A DNA stretch of 11,584 nucleotides from Stramonita haemastoma. Its lineage: Eukaryota; Mollusca; Gastropoda; Neogastropoda; Muricidae. Where the stretch lies: positions 1 through 11,584 of the forward strand of contig JASPKP010008419.1 in NCBI GenBank assembly GCA_030674155.1. The letters are read 5' to 3'. The first letter of the stretch is position 1. Each line of letters opens with the position of its first letter. Below, one piece after another: positions 1-7,222 of this stretch. The position numbers were made by a program, and so were the translations under genes. The notes under the pieces were generated by a model. The model was not told the DNA's origin. It searched no databases and was given only the letters and a program-made list of their open reading frames with translations.

Positions 1-303
1 AACCCCAAAAAAAAACAAAAAAGGGGAAAAACAAACAAACCCCCCTTTTCCCCCCCTTTTTCCCCCCCCCCCCAAAACCCCCCCCCCCCCCGGGGCCCAA
101 AAAAAATTTTTTTTTTTTTTTTTTTTTTTTTCCCCCCCTTTAAAAAAAACCCCCCCCCCAAAAAATTTTTTTTTGGGGGTTTTTTAATTTTAAAAAAAGG
201 GGTTTTTTTTTTTTTTGTTAAAAAAAAAAGGAAAAAGACCCATCCGGTTAAAAATTTTTTAAAAAATTTTTTTTTAAAAATTAAAATTTTTTTAAAATTT
301 AAA

Positions 304-340
<37 letters not shown>

Positions 341-870
341 AACCCCAAAAAAAAAAAAAAAATTTTTTTGGGTTTTTTTTTTTTTTTTTTTTTTTTTCCT
401 TTTCCCCCCAAAAAAAAAGGGGGAAAAAAGGGGGGGGGGTGGGGAAAACCCGGGGGGGGGGGGGGGGGGGTTTTTTTTAAAAAAAATTTTAAAAAAAAAA
501 ATAAAAATTTTTTAAAAAAAGGGGGGTTGGGGGGTTTTGGGGGGGTTTTTTTTGGGGGGGTTTTTTTTTTGGGGTTTTTTTTTTGGGGGTTTTTTTTTTT
601 TGGGTGTTTTAAAGGGTTTTTTTTTTGGGGTTTTTTTTTTTCCCTTTTGGGAAAATTTTTTTTTTGGGTTTTGGGGTTTAAATTTTTTTTTAAAAAGGCG
701 GGGGGGGGGGGGAAAGGTAACTAATTTTTTTCCCCCCCGTTTTTTTTTTTTTTTTTGTTTTTGGGGCCAAAAACCATGGGGCCCTTTTTTTTTTTCCCCT
801 TTTTTCCTTTTTTTTTTTTTCCCCCCCCCCGGGGTTTTTTTCCCCTTTTTCCCCCCTTTTCTTCCCACGT
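1..870. repeat. Homopolymer-block low-complexity region
   Basis: This stretch is made almost wholly of runs of A, T, C or G, commonly 4 to 25 bases long, placed end to end with hardly any mixed sequence. All four bases take part, and G runs sit beside T runs and C runs. Natural low-complexity DNA usually repeats one motif, and this does not. I read it as sequence of poor base quality, probably low-coverage read ends over a repeat, and not as a defined element. Open frames on both strands encode only Phe/Gly or Lys/Pro runs and are not genes. Confidence 0.7.
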
Positions 871-873
871 TTT

Positions 874-1147
874 GTTGTTGGGGGTGGTTTTCGTTTTGGT
901 GTTGTGGTTTTTGGTGGTGTGCGTGAAAGGTGTGTGTTTTTTGCGCATATGTAGTCATTTATTTGAGATTACCGAGTGGGTCCATGTTTTGGGTTTGCTT
1001 AAAGTGCGTGCGTGCGTGGTGTGTGTGGGCGTTGTTGTTTTGTGTGGTGTGTGTGTGTTGTTGTTTTGTGTGTGGTGGGGGGGGGTGTGTGTGTGTGTGT
1101 GTGTGGGGTTTTGGTGTGTGTTGTATTTTTTTGGGTGTTTGTTTGTG
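874..1147. repeat. GT-rich tract with (GT)n core
   Basis: The plus strand is a mix of GT, GTT and GGT steps. The cleanest run is an uninterrupted GT dinucleotide stretch at about 1085-1105, preceded by a G run at 1077-1085. Interruptions suggest an old microsatellite. A non-repetitive segment at 939-1007 lies inside it and recurs after it (see the separate entry). Valine/cysteine-rich open frames here are products of GTG/TGT codons and are not proteins. Confidence 0.8.
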
Positions 1148-1212
1148 TTTTGCGCTAGTGTCATTTATTTAAAGTCTCCGATGGTCCATGCTTTTGGTTT
1201 GATTTAAAATGC
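939..1212 (+). repeat. Diverged direct repeat, two ~65 bp copies 209 bp apart
   Basis: Two segments, 939-1007 and 1148-1212, share the same ordered landmarks: TTTTGCGC, then GTCATTTATTT, then a CCGA near an AGT, then GGTCCATG, then TTTTGGGTTTG or TTTTGGTTTG, then TTAAAGTGC or TTAAAATGC. They differ by small indels and substitutions. The DNA between them is GT-rich, so the likely origin is a tandem duplication of a unit of about 209 bp (unique segment plus GT tract). Alternatively, both could be copies of a dispersed repeat that carries a GT tail. Confidence 0.7.
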
Positions 1213-1360
1213 TGGTAAATTTACTAATTTTCGGGCGTGTCGGCTTTTTGGTACGAGGGGGAAAAGAAAGGGTTTAACTAATGGAAGAAATGTTAGCATT
1301 TTTTTATATATTTAAGTTTGGTTTGGGCCCCCAAAAAAAACTAGAAAAACCGAAGCAAAG
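1213..1360. other. Unique spacer, nothing recognised
   Basis: Mixed-composition DNA between the GT repeat and the poly-C run. It has no motif, RNA fold or protein similarity that I recognise. The open frame starting at 1281 reads a few ordinary residues and then enters the repeat. Confidence 0.5.
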
Positions 1361-1383
1361 CCCCCCCCCCCCCCCCCCCCCCC
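1361..1383. repeat. Poly-C run, 23 bases
   Basis: An uninterrupted run of 23 C on the plus strand (poly-G on the minus strand) at the 5' edge of a CT tract. Runs of this length are rare in animal genomes and are also where base callers fail, so its length is uncertain. Confidence 0.8.
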
Positions 1384-1389
1384 AAATTT

Positions 1390-1780
1390 CCCCCTCTCTT
1401 CTTCCCTCTCTTCTCTCTCCTCCTCTCTCTCTTTTTTTCCCCTTTGTTCTCCTCTCTATTGTCTCTTCTTTTTTCTCTTTTCTGTCTCTGTTCTTTGTCT
1501 GTCTCTGTCCCCTTGTCTTCTCTGTCACTCCTCTTCTTGTCCCCCTCTGTCTTTTTTTCTCTTCTCTTTCCTCTTGTCTTCTGTTCGTCTTGTCTCTTTT
1601 CCCTCTCTCTCTTTTCTTCTGTCTTTTTTCTGTCGTGTTCTGTGTCTGTCTGTGTCTTGTCGTCTGTCTGTCGTTTTGTTCCTCCCCGTTTTCTTTGTCT
1701 TCTGTTCTCTCCGTCTCTCTTTTCTAGGTCTCTGTGTCTCTCTGTTCTGTCTATTCTTCTGTTTTTTTTTTCTTTGTTTC
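1390..1780. repeat. Polypyrimidine CT / TCTG tract
   Basis: About 390 bp of plus-strand sequence that is nearly all C and T, with scattered G in TCTG/TGTC steps, which are densest at 1620-1680. The structure is a decayed CT microsatellite grading into TCTG. The minus strand is purine-rich. Ser/Leu/Phe-rich frames on the plus strand and Lys/Arg/Glu frames on the minus strand stay open because the repeat contains few stop codons. Confidence 0.85.
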
Positions 1781-1789
1781 CCCGATAGC

Positions 1790-2110
1790 TGTTGTCACAA
1801 AAATTCAATTAAACCCCTTTTTTGTCTCTACCTTACACCTTTTCTTAGCAGTAGCTCAACGGTAGAGGACTATTTTTTTTTTTTTTGTTCGGTTTTTTTT
1901 TTTGAAGCCGTGCTGAAACCCCTTTTACAAAGCCCAAGGGGTAAATAGAAAGTTGATAAAAAAGGGCAGATGGTTGGTGCCTGTGTCGTATGGAGGGGGA
2001 CTCCTTTTTTTTTTTTCAACTTAGTGACAAAAACAGAATAGCGTTTTAACTGCATACATCACCTGAGACAAAGAGCCTAGTTATAAAATTTGGGAAAATA
2101 AAAAACAGGG
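1790..2110. other. Unique island containing a tRNA-like segment
   Basis: Mixed-composition DNA of about 320 bp between the CT tract and the CA tract. It holds the tRNA-like A box at 1852-1862, T-runs at 1873-1886 and 1893-1903, and a T-run near 2004-2015. Apart from the tRNA-like piece I recognise no gene, exon or element. If this is a tRNA-derived SINE, its body could extend to about 2060. Confidence 0.5.
1848..1892 (+). mobile_element. Probable tRNA-derived SINE head (A box)
   Basis: TAGCTCAACGG at 1852-1862 matches the RNA polymerase III A-box consensus TRGYNNARYGG at every position. It sits in a D-arm-like context: GCTC before the loop and GAG after it. About 25 bases downstream, GTTCG at 1887-1891 could be the start of a degraded B box, but the following bases are T runs and do not complete the consensus. 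No acceptor stem is visible, so this is not an intact tRNA gene. A decayed SINE head or tRNA pseudogene is the best reading. A chance A-box match is possible. Confidence 0.45.
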
Positions 2111-2116
2111 ACGCAC

Positions 2117-2128
2117 GGCGCGCGCGCC
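2117..2128. repeat. GC palindrome at the edge of a CA tract
   Basis: GGCGCGCGCGCC is a perfect 12-base palindrome with alternating purine and pyrimidine inside. It lies immediately before the CA-rich tract. Alternating GC next to alternating CA is a classic Z-DNA-forming arrangement. No regulatory role is implied by the sequence itself. Confidence 0.65.
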
Positions 2129-2516
2129 CACCACACAACACAAAAAACACACAATACGCTAAATGCAGCGCCCCCCCACCCAAACACTACAGTACACAGA
2201 CACACACAGACACACACGCCACACACAGCACACAAGACCACACAGACACGACAGCAGCAGACAGACAGAAGACAGGCGCAGACAGCCAACGGGCAGACAG
2301 ACGGGAGACGCCAAAAAAACAAACACACACACCACAACAACACCCCTTACACTTTTCCAACCCCAAAAACACACACCACACCCGCACACACACCACCACC
2401 CACAAAAACACACAAAACACAAACACCAACACACACACAAAACACACACACACACACACAACACACACCACACCACACAACACACGCACACCACACACAC
2501 AAACACACACCACCCC
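2129..2516. repeat. CA-rich tract with CAGA core
   Basis: The plus strand is dominated by CA steps. The middle section, about 2196-2310, shifts to CAGA/GACA units, and then CA resumes with CCA and AAACA interruptions up to 2516. This is a compound, interrupted microsatellite. Frames here encode His/Thr/Gln (plus) or Val/Cys (minus) repeats and have no domain. Confidence 0.85.
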
Positions 2517-2734
2517 ACTTGACTCAGAGTGAACCTTAATTACACCATTTTGTATTGTTTTCCCAATATCTTTTTTTTCTGTTTATCTACAGCCAAAAAA
2601 AGTACAAAAAAAATAATGAAGAAAAAGCGCCGAAGGCAAGCAGTTTTTTCATATTTCACTTTCTGATTCCCGCAGTCTAAAGCTGATTTACCTCCATGGA
2701 TTTGGAGTTCGGAAAGAGGACTGGAAGGGCAGTG
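2517..2734. other. Unique island with a splice-acceptor-like site
   Basis: About 218 bp of mixed DNA. A T-rich stretch followed by CTACAG at 2587-2592 resembles a 3' splice site. Downstream is a short frame at 2616-2666 (16 codons, rich in Lys/Arg) ending in TGA. No splice donor, second exon or protein similarity supports a gene, so I leave it as unique DNA. Confidence 0.4.
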
Positions 2735-2870
2735 GTTTTTGAAGGGGGGGTTGGGGGGAGGGGGGATGAGGGTTTTTTTGTTGGGGAAAACCCGAGGCTA
2801 GGGGGGTCTGTGTTTTGGCGAGGGGGGTTTTAAAGGGGGTGGGGAGAAGGGGGGGGGGGGTTCGGATGTG
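2735..2870 (+). repeat. G-rich tract with quadruplex-forming runs
   Basis: At least eight separate plus-strand runs of four or more G lie within about 135 bp, separated by short T- or A-containing spacers. That exceeds the usual four-run requirement for a G-quadruplex. Run lengths may be inflated by sequencing error, as elsewhere in the window. Confidence 0.65.
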
Positions 2871-2924
2871 TACTTTCTGAAAAGATTTGAAAATCTGCCC
2901 ATGACTTTTTTGTCTTTTTTTTTT

Positions 2925-3265
2925 AAATAGTTGTTTGGGGTTTTTTTTTTTGCTTTTTTTTAAAAAAAATGTTTTTTGGGCGTCTTTGCGCGTTTATTTT
3001 TTTTTTACACACTCTAACTTTTCTATTGTTGTTTTGGTAAAAATTTCCCGTTTGTCACGGGGTTTTTTTGGCATTTTGTTTTTAAACTTCTGTCCTTTGG
3101 GTTTTGTTTTTTGGGGTTTCTGTTGTTTGGATTTTTTTCCGGGGCGGTTTTTGTCTTTTGTGTGTCTGTTGTCTTTCTCTGTCCTCCTTTTTTTTTTCCC
3201 TGTTTTTTTCTTTGTTCTCTGTTCTTTGTGTCTGTCTGCATATCTCTGTCTGTTTTTAATTTTTC
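2925..3265. repeat. T-rich to TCTG low-complexity tract
   Basis: T runs with interspersed G runs at 2925-3140 change gradually into TCTG/TTCTGT steps by 3160-3255. The gradient from homopolymer to tetranucleotide also occurs at 8500-8880. The 131-codon plus-strand frame over it is Phe/Leu-rich and has no recognisable domain. Confidence 0.65.
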
Positions 3266-3477
3266 GGGCGGGGGTAGCCTGTTTTTTTAAACATTGCACC
3301 GTTAAATTGTTCCTCTTAGGTAAAAGTTAGGGCCGTCAAAATTTCAAAAACTGATACACTGGGGTGGTGTAAAAAGCACCAGGGCTTTTTCATTTATCCA
3401 CTTAAAATAAAAAACAAAAAATTAAACATCTCCTGTGTTTCTGTGCTCGTGACTCTGTGTCCTGGCTTTGCCTATGC
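3266..3477. other. Unique spacer, nothing recognised
   Basis: AT-leaning mixed DNA of about 210 bp between the TCTG tract and the first CT tract. I see no gene, RNA fold or repeat in it. Confidence 0.5.
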
Positions 3478-3495
3478 CCTCTCTCTCTTCTCTCT

Positions 3496-3527
<32 letters not shown>

Positions 3528-3852
3528 TCTTCTCTCTCTCTTTTTCTCTCTTCCTCCTCTCCCTTCTCCTTCTCTCTTTTTCCCCTTTTCTCTCTCTCTT
3601 TATAAGCTACAATTTTCGGTATTCAAAAAAAAAAAAAAAAAACCTTTTAAATGGCCATACAAAAATGTCGCCCCCTCTTCCCCCTCCCTTTTCGCCTTCT
3701 CTCTCTCTCTCTCTCCTCCTCTCTCCCCCCTCCCTCTCTCCCTTCTTTTCCTTTTCTCTCTTTCTCCTCTCTTCTTCTCTTCTCTCTCTCTCTCTCCCCC
3801 CTCTCCCCTCCTCTCTTCCTTTTTTCTTTCTCTTTTTCCTTTTTTTTTTCCT
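3478..3852. repeat. Two CT tracts split by an A-tailed insert
   Basis: Nearly pure plus-strand pyrimidine occupies 3478-3600 and 3668-3852. Between them lie about 67 bp of unrelated sequence with an 18-A run at 3625-3642. The layout suits one CT tract interrupted by a short insertion, or two CT tracts flanking an old unique segment. Flanking duplications cannot be scored because both sides are CT repeat. Confidence 0.75.
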
Positions 3853-3865
3853 TTAAAGGGGGGGG

Positions 3866-4008
3866 ACGGGTAAACCTAGTGGTCAGAACTTTTTGATGGT
3901 TTTTTTGACCATCCGGGTTCGATTCTGGTCGGGGGGGTTTTTTTTCGTTTTTAGAGTTAACATCAGTGCTGACTCCACTCTCTCCAAAAGTCCTTGGGTG
4001 AATTTTTG
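3866..4008 (+). mobile_element. tRNA-derived SINE, 5' head and part of body
   Basis: The head contains an A-box-like TAAACCTAGTGG at 3871-3882, which fits the consensus with one mismatch if one A is discounted. GGTTCGATTCT at 3916-3926 is a B box matching 10 of 11 positions. Spacing between the boxes is normal for a tRNA gene. Between them GATGG (3895-3899) and CCATC (3909-3913) form a perfect 5-bp anticodon-arm stem around a T-rich 9-base loop, which would be 7 bases if two T are extra. No matching 3' acceptor strand follows, so it is a SINE and not a tRNA. The body includes GTGCTGACTCCACTC (3966-3980) and GTCCTTGGGTGAA (3990-4002), a block I associate with marine-animal repeats. It then ends abruptly in a TCTG/CT tract, so the 3' end is truncated or tailed by microsatellite. 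Confidence 0.75.
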
Positions 4009-4160
4009 TCTGTTGTTCTGTATCTGTCTTGTCTCTCTGTCCCTCTGTCCCCTTTTTCTCCTTTTTCTTTGTCTCTCTGTTTGTCCCGTCTTGTTTCTCC
4101 CCTGTCTCTCTCCCCTCCCCTCTTTCTCTCTCTCTCTTCCCCCCCTCTCTCTCTTTTTTC
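4007..4160. repeat. TCTG/CT polypyrimidine tract after the SINE
   Basis: TGTC and TCTG steps grade into CT with C runs toward 4145. It begins directly where SINE-like sequence stops, so it may have grown from the 3' tail of that element or may mark its truncation point. Confidence 0.75.
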
Positions 4161-4194
4161 TAAATCGGGGGTCAAAATAATGTAATACACGTTT

Positions 4195-4262
4195 GAAGCG
4201 TTGTGTTTGTGCCGTTTTGCGTGTGCGCGGTTTTGTGTGTGTTGTGTTTGTGTGTCGGTTGT
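4195..4262. repeat. Short GT-rich tract
   Basis: About 68 bp of GTG/TGTTT steps, including a GTGTGCGCGG patch near 4221. It separates two pyrimidine tracts. Such GT-next-to-TCTG pairing recurs in the window. Confidence 0.65.
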
Positions 4263-4735
4263 TTTTTTTGGTCTGGCTACCTTTGTCTCTGTTTTTCACT
4301 GATTCTGTGTCTCTGTCCTTTGTCTTTTGTCTCTCTCTTGTCCGTCCGTTTTTTTGTTGTTGTCTGTCTCTATCTCTTTCAAAACTCTCTTCTGTCTATT
4401 TTGTTCTTGTCTTTGTCTCCCTCTTTCTCTCTTTCTCTCTCGGGTGTTCCATATCTCTCTCTCTCCCTCTCTCTTTCTGTCTTTGGGGCCCGTCTGTCTG
4501 TCTTTCTGTTGTTTGTCTCAGTATTTATGTATCGTCTCGGGGTGTCTGTCTGTCTGTTTTCTGTTAGTCTTTCTGTCGTCTGAATGCCTGCCTTTTTTCC
4601 TGTTCTTTTATTTGCCCGTTTGTCTTTTTTGGTTTTTCTGTCCGTCTTTTCTGTCTCTTTTCTCTCTCTCTCAAATCCCCTTCTCTATCTCTCTCTCTCA
4701 GTTTTTTTCTCTCTCCCCTCTTTTTAAAACTTCCA
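4263..4735. repeat. TCTG / CT compound tract
   Basis: About 470 bp of plus-strand pyrimidine-rich DNA with abundant TGTC and TCTG units, CT patches (for example 4425-4480 and 4660-4715) and a CCCGTCTGTCTGTC block at 4489-4502. That block is the complement-strand form of the GACAGACGGG motif seen at 5165-5205 and 6412-6430. Open frames through it are Ser/Leu/Cys-rich artefacts. Confidence 0.8.
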
Positions 4736-5064
4736 ATCCCCTATTGTTGGTTTTTTTTTTAAACTTACCCAGTTAGTCCCATTTAATGCTGGCCTAATTG
4801 TTTTGAAAGGGGAAAGCAGAAAAATTTTTTATGAATTCCTCCCAGAAAGTAGCTTTTTTAAAACTGTTTTTTGGGCCCCTCTAATATTGCCCCATTTAAA
4901 AAACCCACAAAATTGGGTTTCCAATTCTAAACAAAAAAAGATATCAAAAAAGCCTTTTTTGGGTTTGTTTGTGTGTTTTCTTCTTTGTGGCGGGTTTTTT
5001 GGTGATGCTTTTGAACGGGGTTTTAAATTTTTTGGGTTTGGTATTTTTCTTTGTTTGTGTTATT
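4736..5064. other. Unique AT-leaning DNA, nothing recognised
   Basis: About 330 bp of mixed sequence with many short homopolymers. A plus-strand frame from 4803 to 5129 is open for 108 codons and has a more ordinary amino-acid mix than the others, but I recognise no domain in it and it ends in Phe/Tyr/Ile-rich AT repeat. I do not call it a gene. Confidence 0.45.
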
Positions 5065-5145
5065 ATATTTTTTTTATATATTATATAAAATATTTATATT
5101 TATATATATTTTTAAAATTTAAAATATAAAAAAATTAATATAAAA
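5065..5145. repeat. AT-rich segment with local self-complementarity
   Basis: Almost pure A/T, built of TATAT, TTATA and ATTTAAAAT-type steps with several short palindromes. It forms the boundary between the unique region and the CAGA/CA repeat. It could be an unpaired or scaffold-attachment-type AT island, but there is no specific motif to prove that. Confidence 0.6.
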
Positions 5146-5149
5146 GAAA

Positions 5150-5230
5150 ACCTACATACATACAGACGGGACAGACAGACAGACGGGACAGACGGGCCGA
5201 CAGAAGACAGCCCATACAACATACAAACAG
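5150..5230. repeat. CAGA tract with GACGGGACA units
   Basis: Units of GACA, ACAGACGGG and GACGGGCCGACAG follow one another for about 60 bp, preceded by an ATAC patch. The GACGGGACA variant recurs at 6412-6430 in the same orientation, and complementary forms occur at 4489-4502 and 5868-5905, so this is a specific compound motif shared by several tracts. Confidence 0.7.
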
Positions 5231-5261
5231 ACGTAAAATTAATACGTACGTAGTACAAACA

Positions 5262-5289
5262 AACATACACACACACGAAACCCCACTCA

Positions 5290-5329
<40 letters not shown>

Positions 5330-5452
5330 ACACACACCCCAAAACACACCCCACACAACCACACACACAACATAACACACCCCACACACCACACCAAAAA
5401 ACACACACCACACAAAACACACCACACACACACACCCCAACACACACACACG
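5262..5452. repeat. CA-rich tract with (CA)n core
   Basis: Interrupted CA repeat of about 190 bp. The longest pure stretch is at about 5299-5327. CCA, AACA and ACCC interruptions dominate the distal half. Minus-strand Val/Cys frames here are repeat shadows. Confidence 0.85.
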
Positions 5453-5764
5453 CAAATAAAAAGAAGGGGAGAGGGAAAAAAAATTTCAGAGTTTTTCATT
5501 GTGCTCTCAGTTGCCTTTGCTCAATGTCGTACTCTTTTAAGGGAATGGTCCAGGCTTGAGGGAACGTGGATTTCACAAGGTGTGTAAAGTCTGGAACTCG
5601 GAAGGGGGTTTAACAATTTTGATTCCCCTGACAACACAGTACCCTTCCCCCTTTTTTTGGGTAGAAAATTTTATTTGTGTTGCCTAATGCTTAAAAAATA
5701 TTTCTTCTGGGACTTTTTTTTTTTTTCTCTCAGCCGTTTCGGGTTTTGTACTGGTCTAACATAT
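5453..5764. other. Unique island, nothing recognised
   Basis: About 310 bp of mixed-composition DNA, among the best-quality-looking stretches in the window, with few long homopolymers between 5495 and 5640. I see no gene, tRNA fold or transposon terminus. It would be a good probe for database searches. Confidence 0.5.
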
Positions 5765-6033
5765 TTCTTTTTTGTCTCTGTTTGTTTGTTTTTCTGTCTT
5801 TTCCTTTTCTGTCTTTTGTGCCTTTTCTGTCTGTGTTTTCCCCGGGGTCCCTTTTCGTCTGTTTCCCCTGTCTGTCTCCCCCGGGTTTGCCCTGTCTGTC
5901 TGTATTCTGTCTCTGTCTCTGTCTTTTTTTTTTCTCTCTCTCTCTCCCCTCCCCTCTCTCTCTCTCCCCCTCTCTCCCCTCTCTCCCCTCTCTCTTTTCT
6001 CTGGTCTCTCCCCTTTTCTCTTTTTCTCTCTCT

Positions 6034-6085
<52 letters not shown>

Positions 6086-6216
6086 CTCCCCCTCTTTTTG
6101 AGCCCTCTCTCTCTCTCCCTCTCTCTCTCTCCTCCTCTTCTCTCTCCCCTCTCTCTCCTTCTCTGGTCTCCTCTCTCTCTCTATCTCTCTGTCTCTCTGT
6201 CTCTGTCTCTCTTTTT

Positions 6217-6263
<47 letters not shown>

Positions 6264-6290
6264 GCCCTGTCCTCTCTCTCTTTTCAATGC
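5765..6290. repeat. Long TCTG to CT polypyrimidine tract
   Basis: About 525 bp of plus-strand pyrimidine. The first third carries TGTCTTTT and TCTG steps with CCCGGG patches at 5841 and 5880. The rest is CT repeat, with pure runs at 6038-6083 (46 bases) and 6221-6259 (39 bases), the longest dinucleotide runs in the window. Frames as long as 229 codons cross it but encode only Ser-Leu alternation. It forms the left arm of a large imperfect inverted repeat with 6375-6660. Confidence 0.9.
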
Positions 6291-6374
6291 AGTTTTTTTT
6301 TAACCCTCACAGTTTTTTTATATTTTGCTTCACACATGTACGCTGAAAGAAGAAGGGAAAGGAATAAAATTTCA
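6291..6374. other. Unique segment between CT and GA arms
   Basis: About 84 bp of mixed sequence separating the pyrimidine tract from the purine tract. It would be the loop if the two arms paired. CAATGCAG at 6285-6292 after the long pyrimidine run looks like a splice acceptor, but any long CT tract ending near an AG would. Confidence 0.5.
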
Positions 6375-6431
6375 AAAGGGGGAGAGAGAGAGAGATTAAG
6401 AAAAGGGGAGAGACGGGACAGACGGGACAGA

Positions 6432-6468
<37 letters not shown>

Positions 6469-6660
6469 GCACAGACACAGACACGGGACAGACAGACAGA
6501 CAGACCGAGACAGAGAGACAGGAGAGATGGGGGAATGAGACAGAGACAAGACAGAGAGAGACACACAAAAAGGACGGGGAGAAGCCCGAGAAGAGAGAGA
6601 CAAAGAGAGAAAGAGAAAAGAACATAGAGGGGACACAGAAAGAGGGGGGGGAGGGGGGGG
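6375..6660. repeat. GA / GACA purine-rich tract
   Basis: Short GA repeat, then GACGGGACAGACGGGACAG, then a pure GACA run at 6433-6469 (about nine units), then further GACA, GA and AAGAGA steps ending in G runs near 6640-6660. It contains the same motifs as the preceding CT/TCTG tract on the opposite strand. Glu/Arg/Asp/Thr-rich frames are repeat artefacts. Confidence 0.85.
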
Positions 6661-6907
6661 AAAGCCCCGGGGAGGCGGTTTTTAGAATTTGCGGGTCTCA
6701 CTTTCCCTTGGTGTCTGTTAATTGGGGAAGTAATGGCTTTCCCCCTTCTAAAAAAGAAAAGGGCAATATTGTTTCTCTTTCTTTTTCCTTTTTTTTTTTT
6801 TTAACCCCTTTTTCACCCTCACGTAGGGTGGGGTTTTTTTAAAATGAATAAGTCTCTGCCCCCTTTGTGCCCTGTTAAAAGAAAGGGCTTCCCTTTGTGG
6901 TTTGTGT
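6661..6907. other. Unique DNA, nothing recognised
   Basis: About 245 bp of mixed sequence with a T run at 6789-6802. No coding, RNA or transposon signal that I can support. Confidence 0.45.
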
Positions 6908-7040
6908 GTTGTGGGGGGGGGGGGGGGGTGGGGGGGGGGGTGTGTAGTGTGTTGGTGTGTGTGTGTGTGTGTCTTGGTGCGCATTTTTGTTTTTGGGCAT
7001 GTGTGTGTGTGTGCTTTGGTTTTTTGCGGGCGCGCCCCGG
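6908..7040 (+). repeat. G-run plus GT tract ending in a GC palindrome
   Basis: Two long G runs separated by a single T (about 6913-6940) are followed by GT repeat at 6950-6974 and again near 7000-7013. The palindrome GGGCGCGCCC lies at 7028-7037. The G runs could form a quadruplex on the plus strand. Confidence 0.7.
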
Positions 7041-7136
7041 TGTTTCTGTTTGAAGAACAAGAACAAGAACATCCTTTATTACCATAAAAAGCCCAGAAGG
7101 CCTTTTAAAACACAATAAAACAAGTAGCTCGACGTT
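7041..7136 (+). other. Unique segment upstream of poly-A, with AATAAA
   Basis: Mixed sequence containing three tandem AAGAAC-type units at 7053-7070 and an AATAAA hexamer at 7114-7119, which lies about 20-40 bases before the poly-A tract. That spacing is what a polyadenylated, reverse-transcribed insert would show at its 3' end. No body similarity or target-site duplication was identified, so this remains a possibility only. Confidence 0.35.
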
Positions 7137-7177
7137 GAAAAAGGAAAAAGGGGAAAAAAAAAAAAAAAAAAAATTGG

Positions 7178-7222
<45 letters not shown>

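Noticed and set aside
2077..2522. Cys/Val-rich and His/Thr-rich frames resembling small secreted or toxin-like peptides
   Set aside because: The cysteines come from TGT/TGC codons in the GT/CA repeat and have no conserved spacing.
2587..2666. Splice acceptor plus short Lys/Arg-rich exon
   Set aside because: Only a T-rich stretch, CTACAG and a 16-codon frame. No donor, no partner exon and no similarity. T-rich stretches ending in AG are common in this window.
3866..3940. Intact tRNA gene
   Set aside because: A and B boxes and an anticodon stem are present, but the 5' end and the bases after the T arm do not form an acceptor stem. It fits a SINE head better.
5065..5145. AT-rich replication origin or promoter
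   Set aside because: AT content alone is not evidence. No origin consensus, TATA-plus-start arrangement or adjacent gene is visible.
5657..6346. 229-codon plus-strand frame and 185-codon frames on both strands
   Set aside because: They translate CT and GA dinucleotide repeat into Ser-Leu or Arg-Glu alternation. Overlapping open frames on both strands are expected in such repeats.
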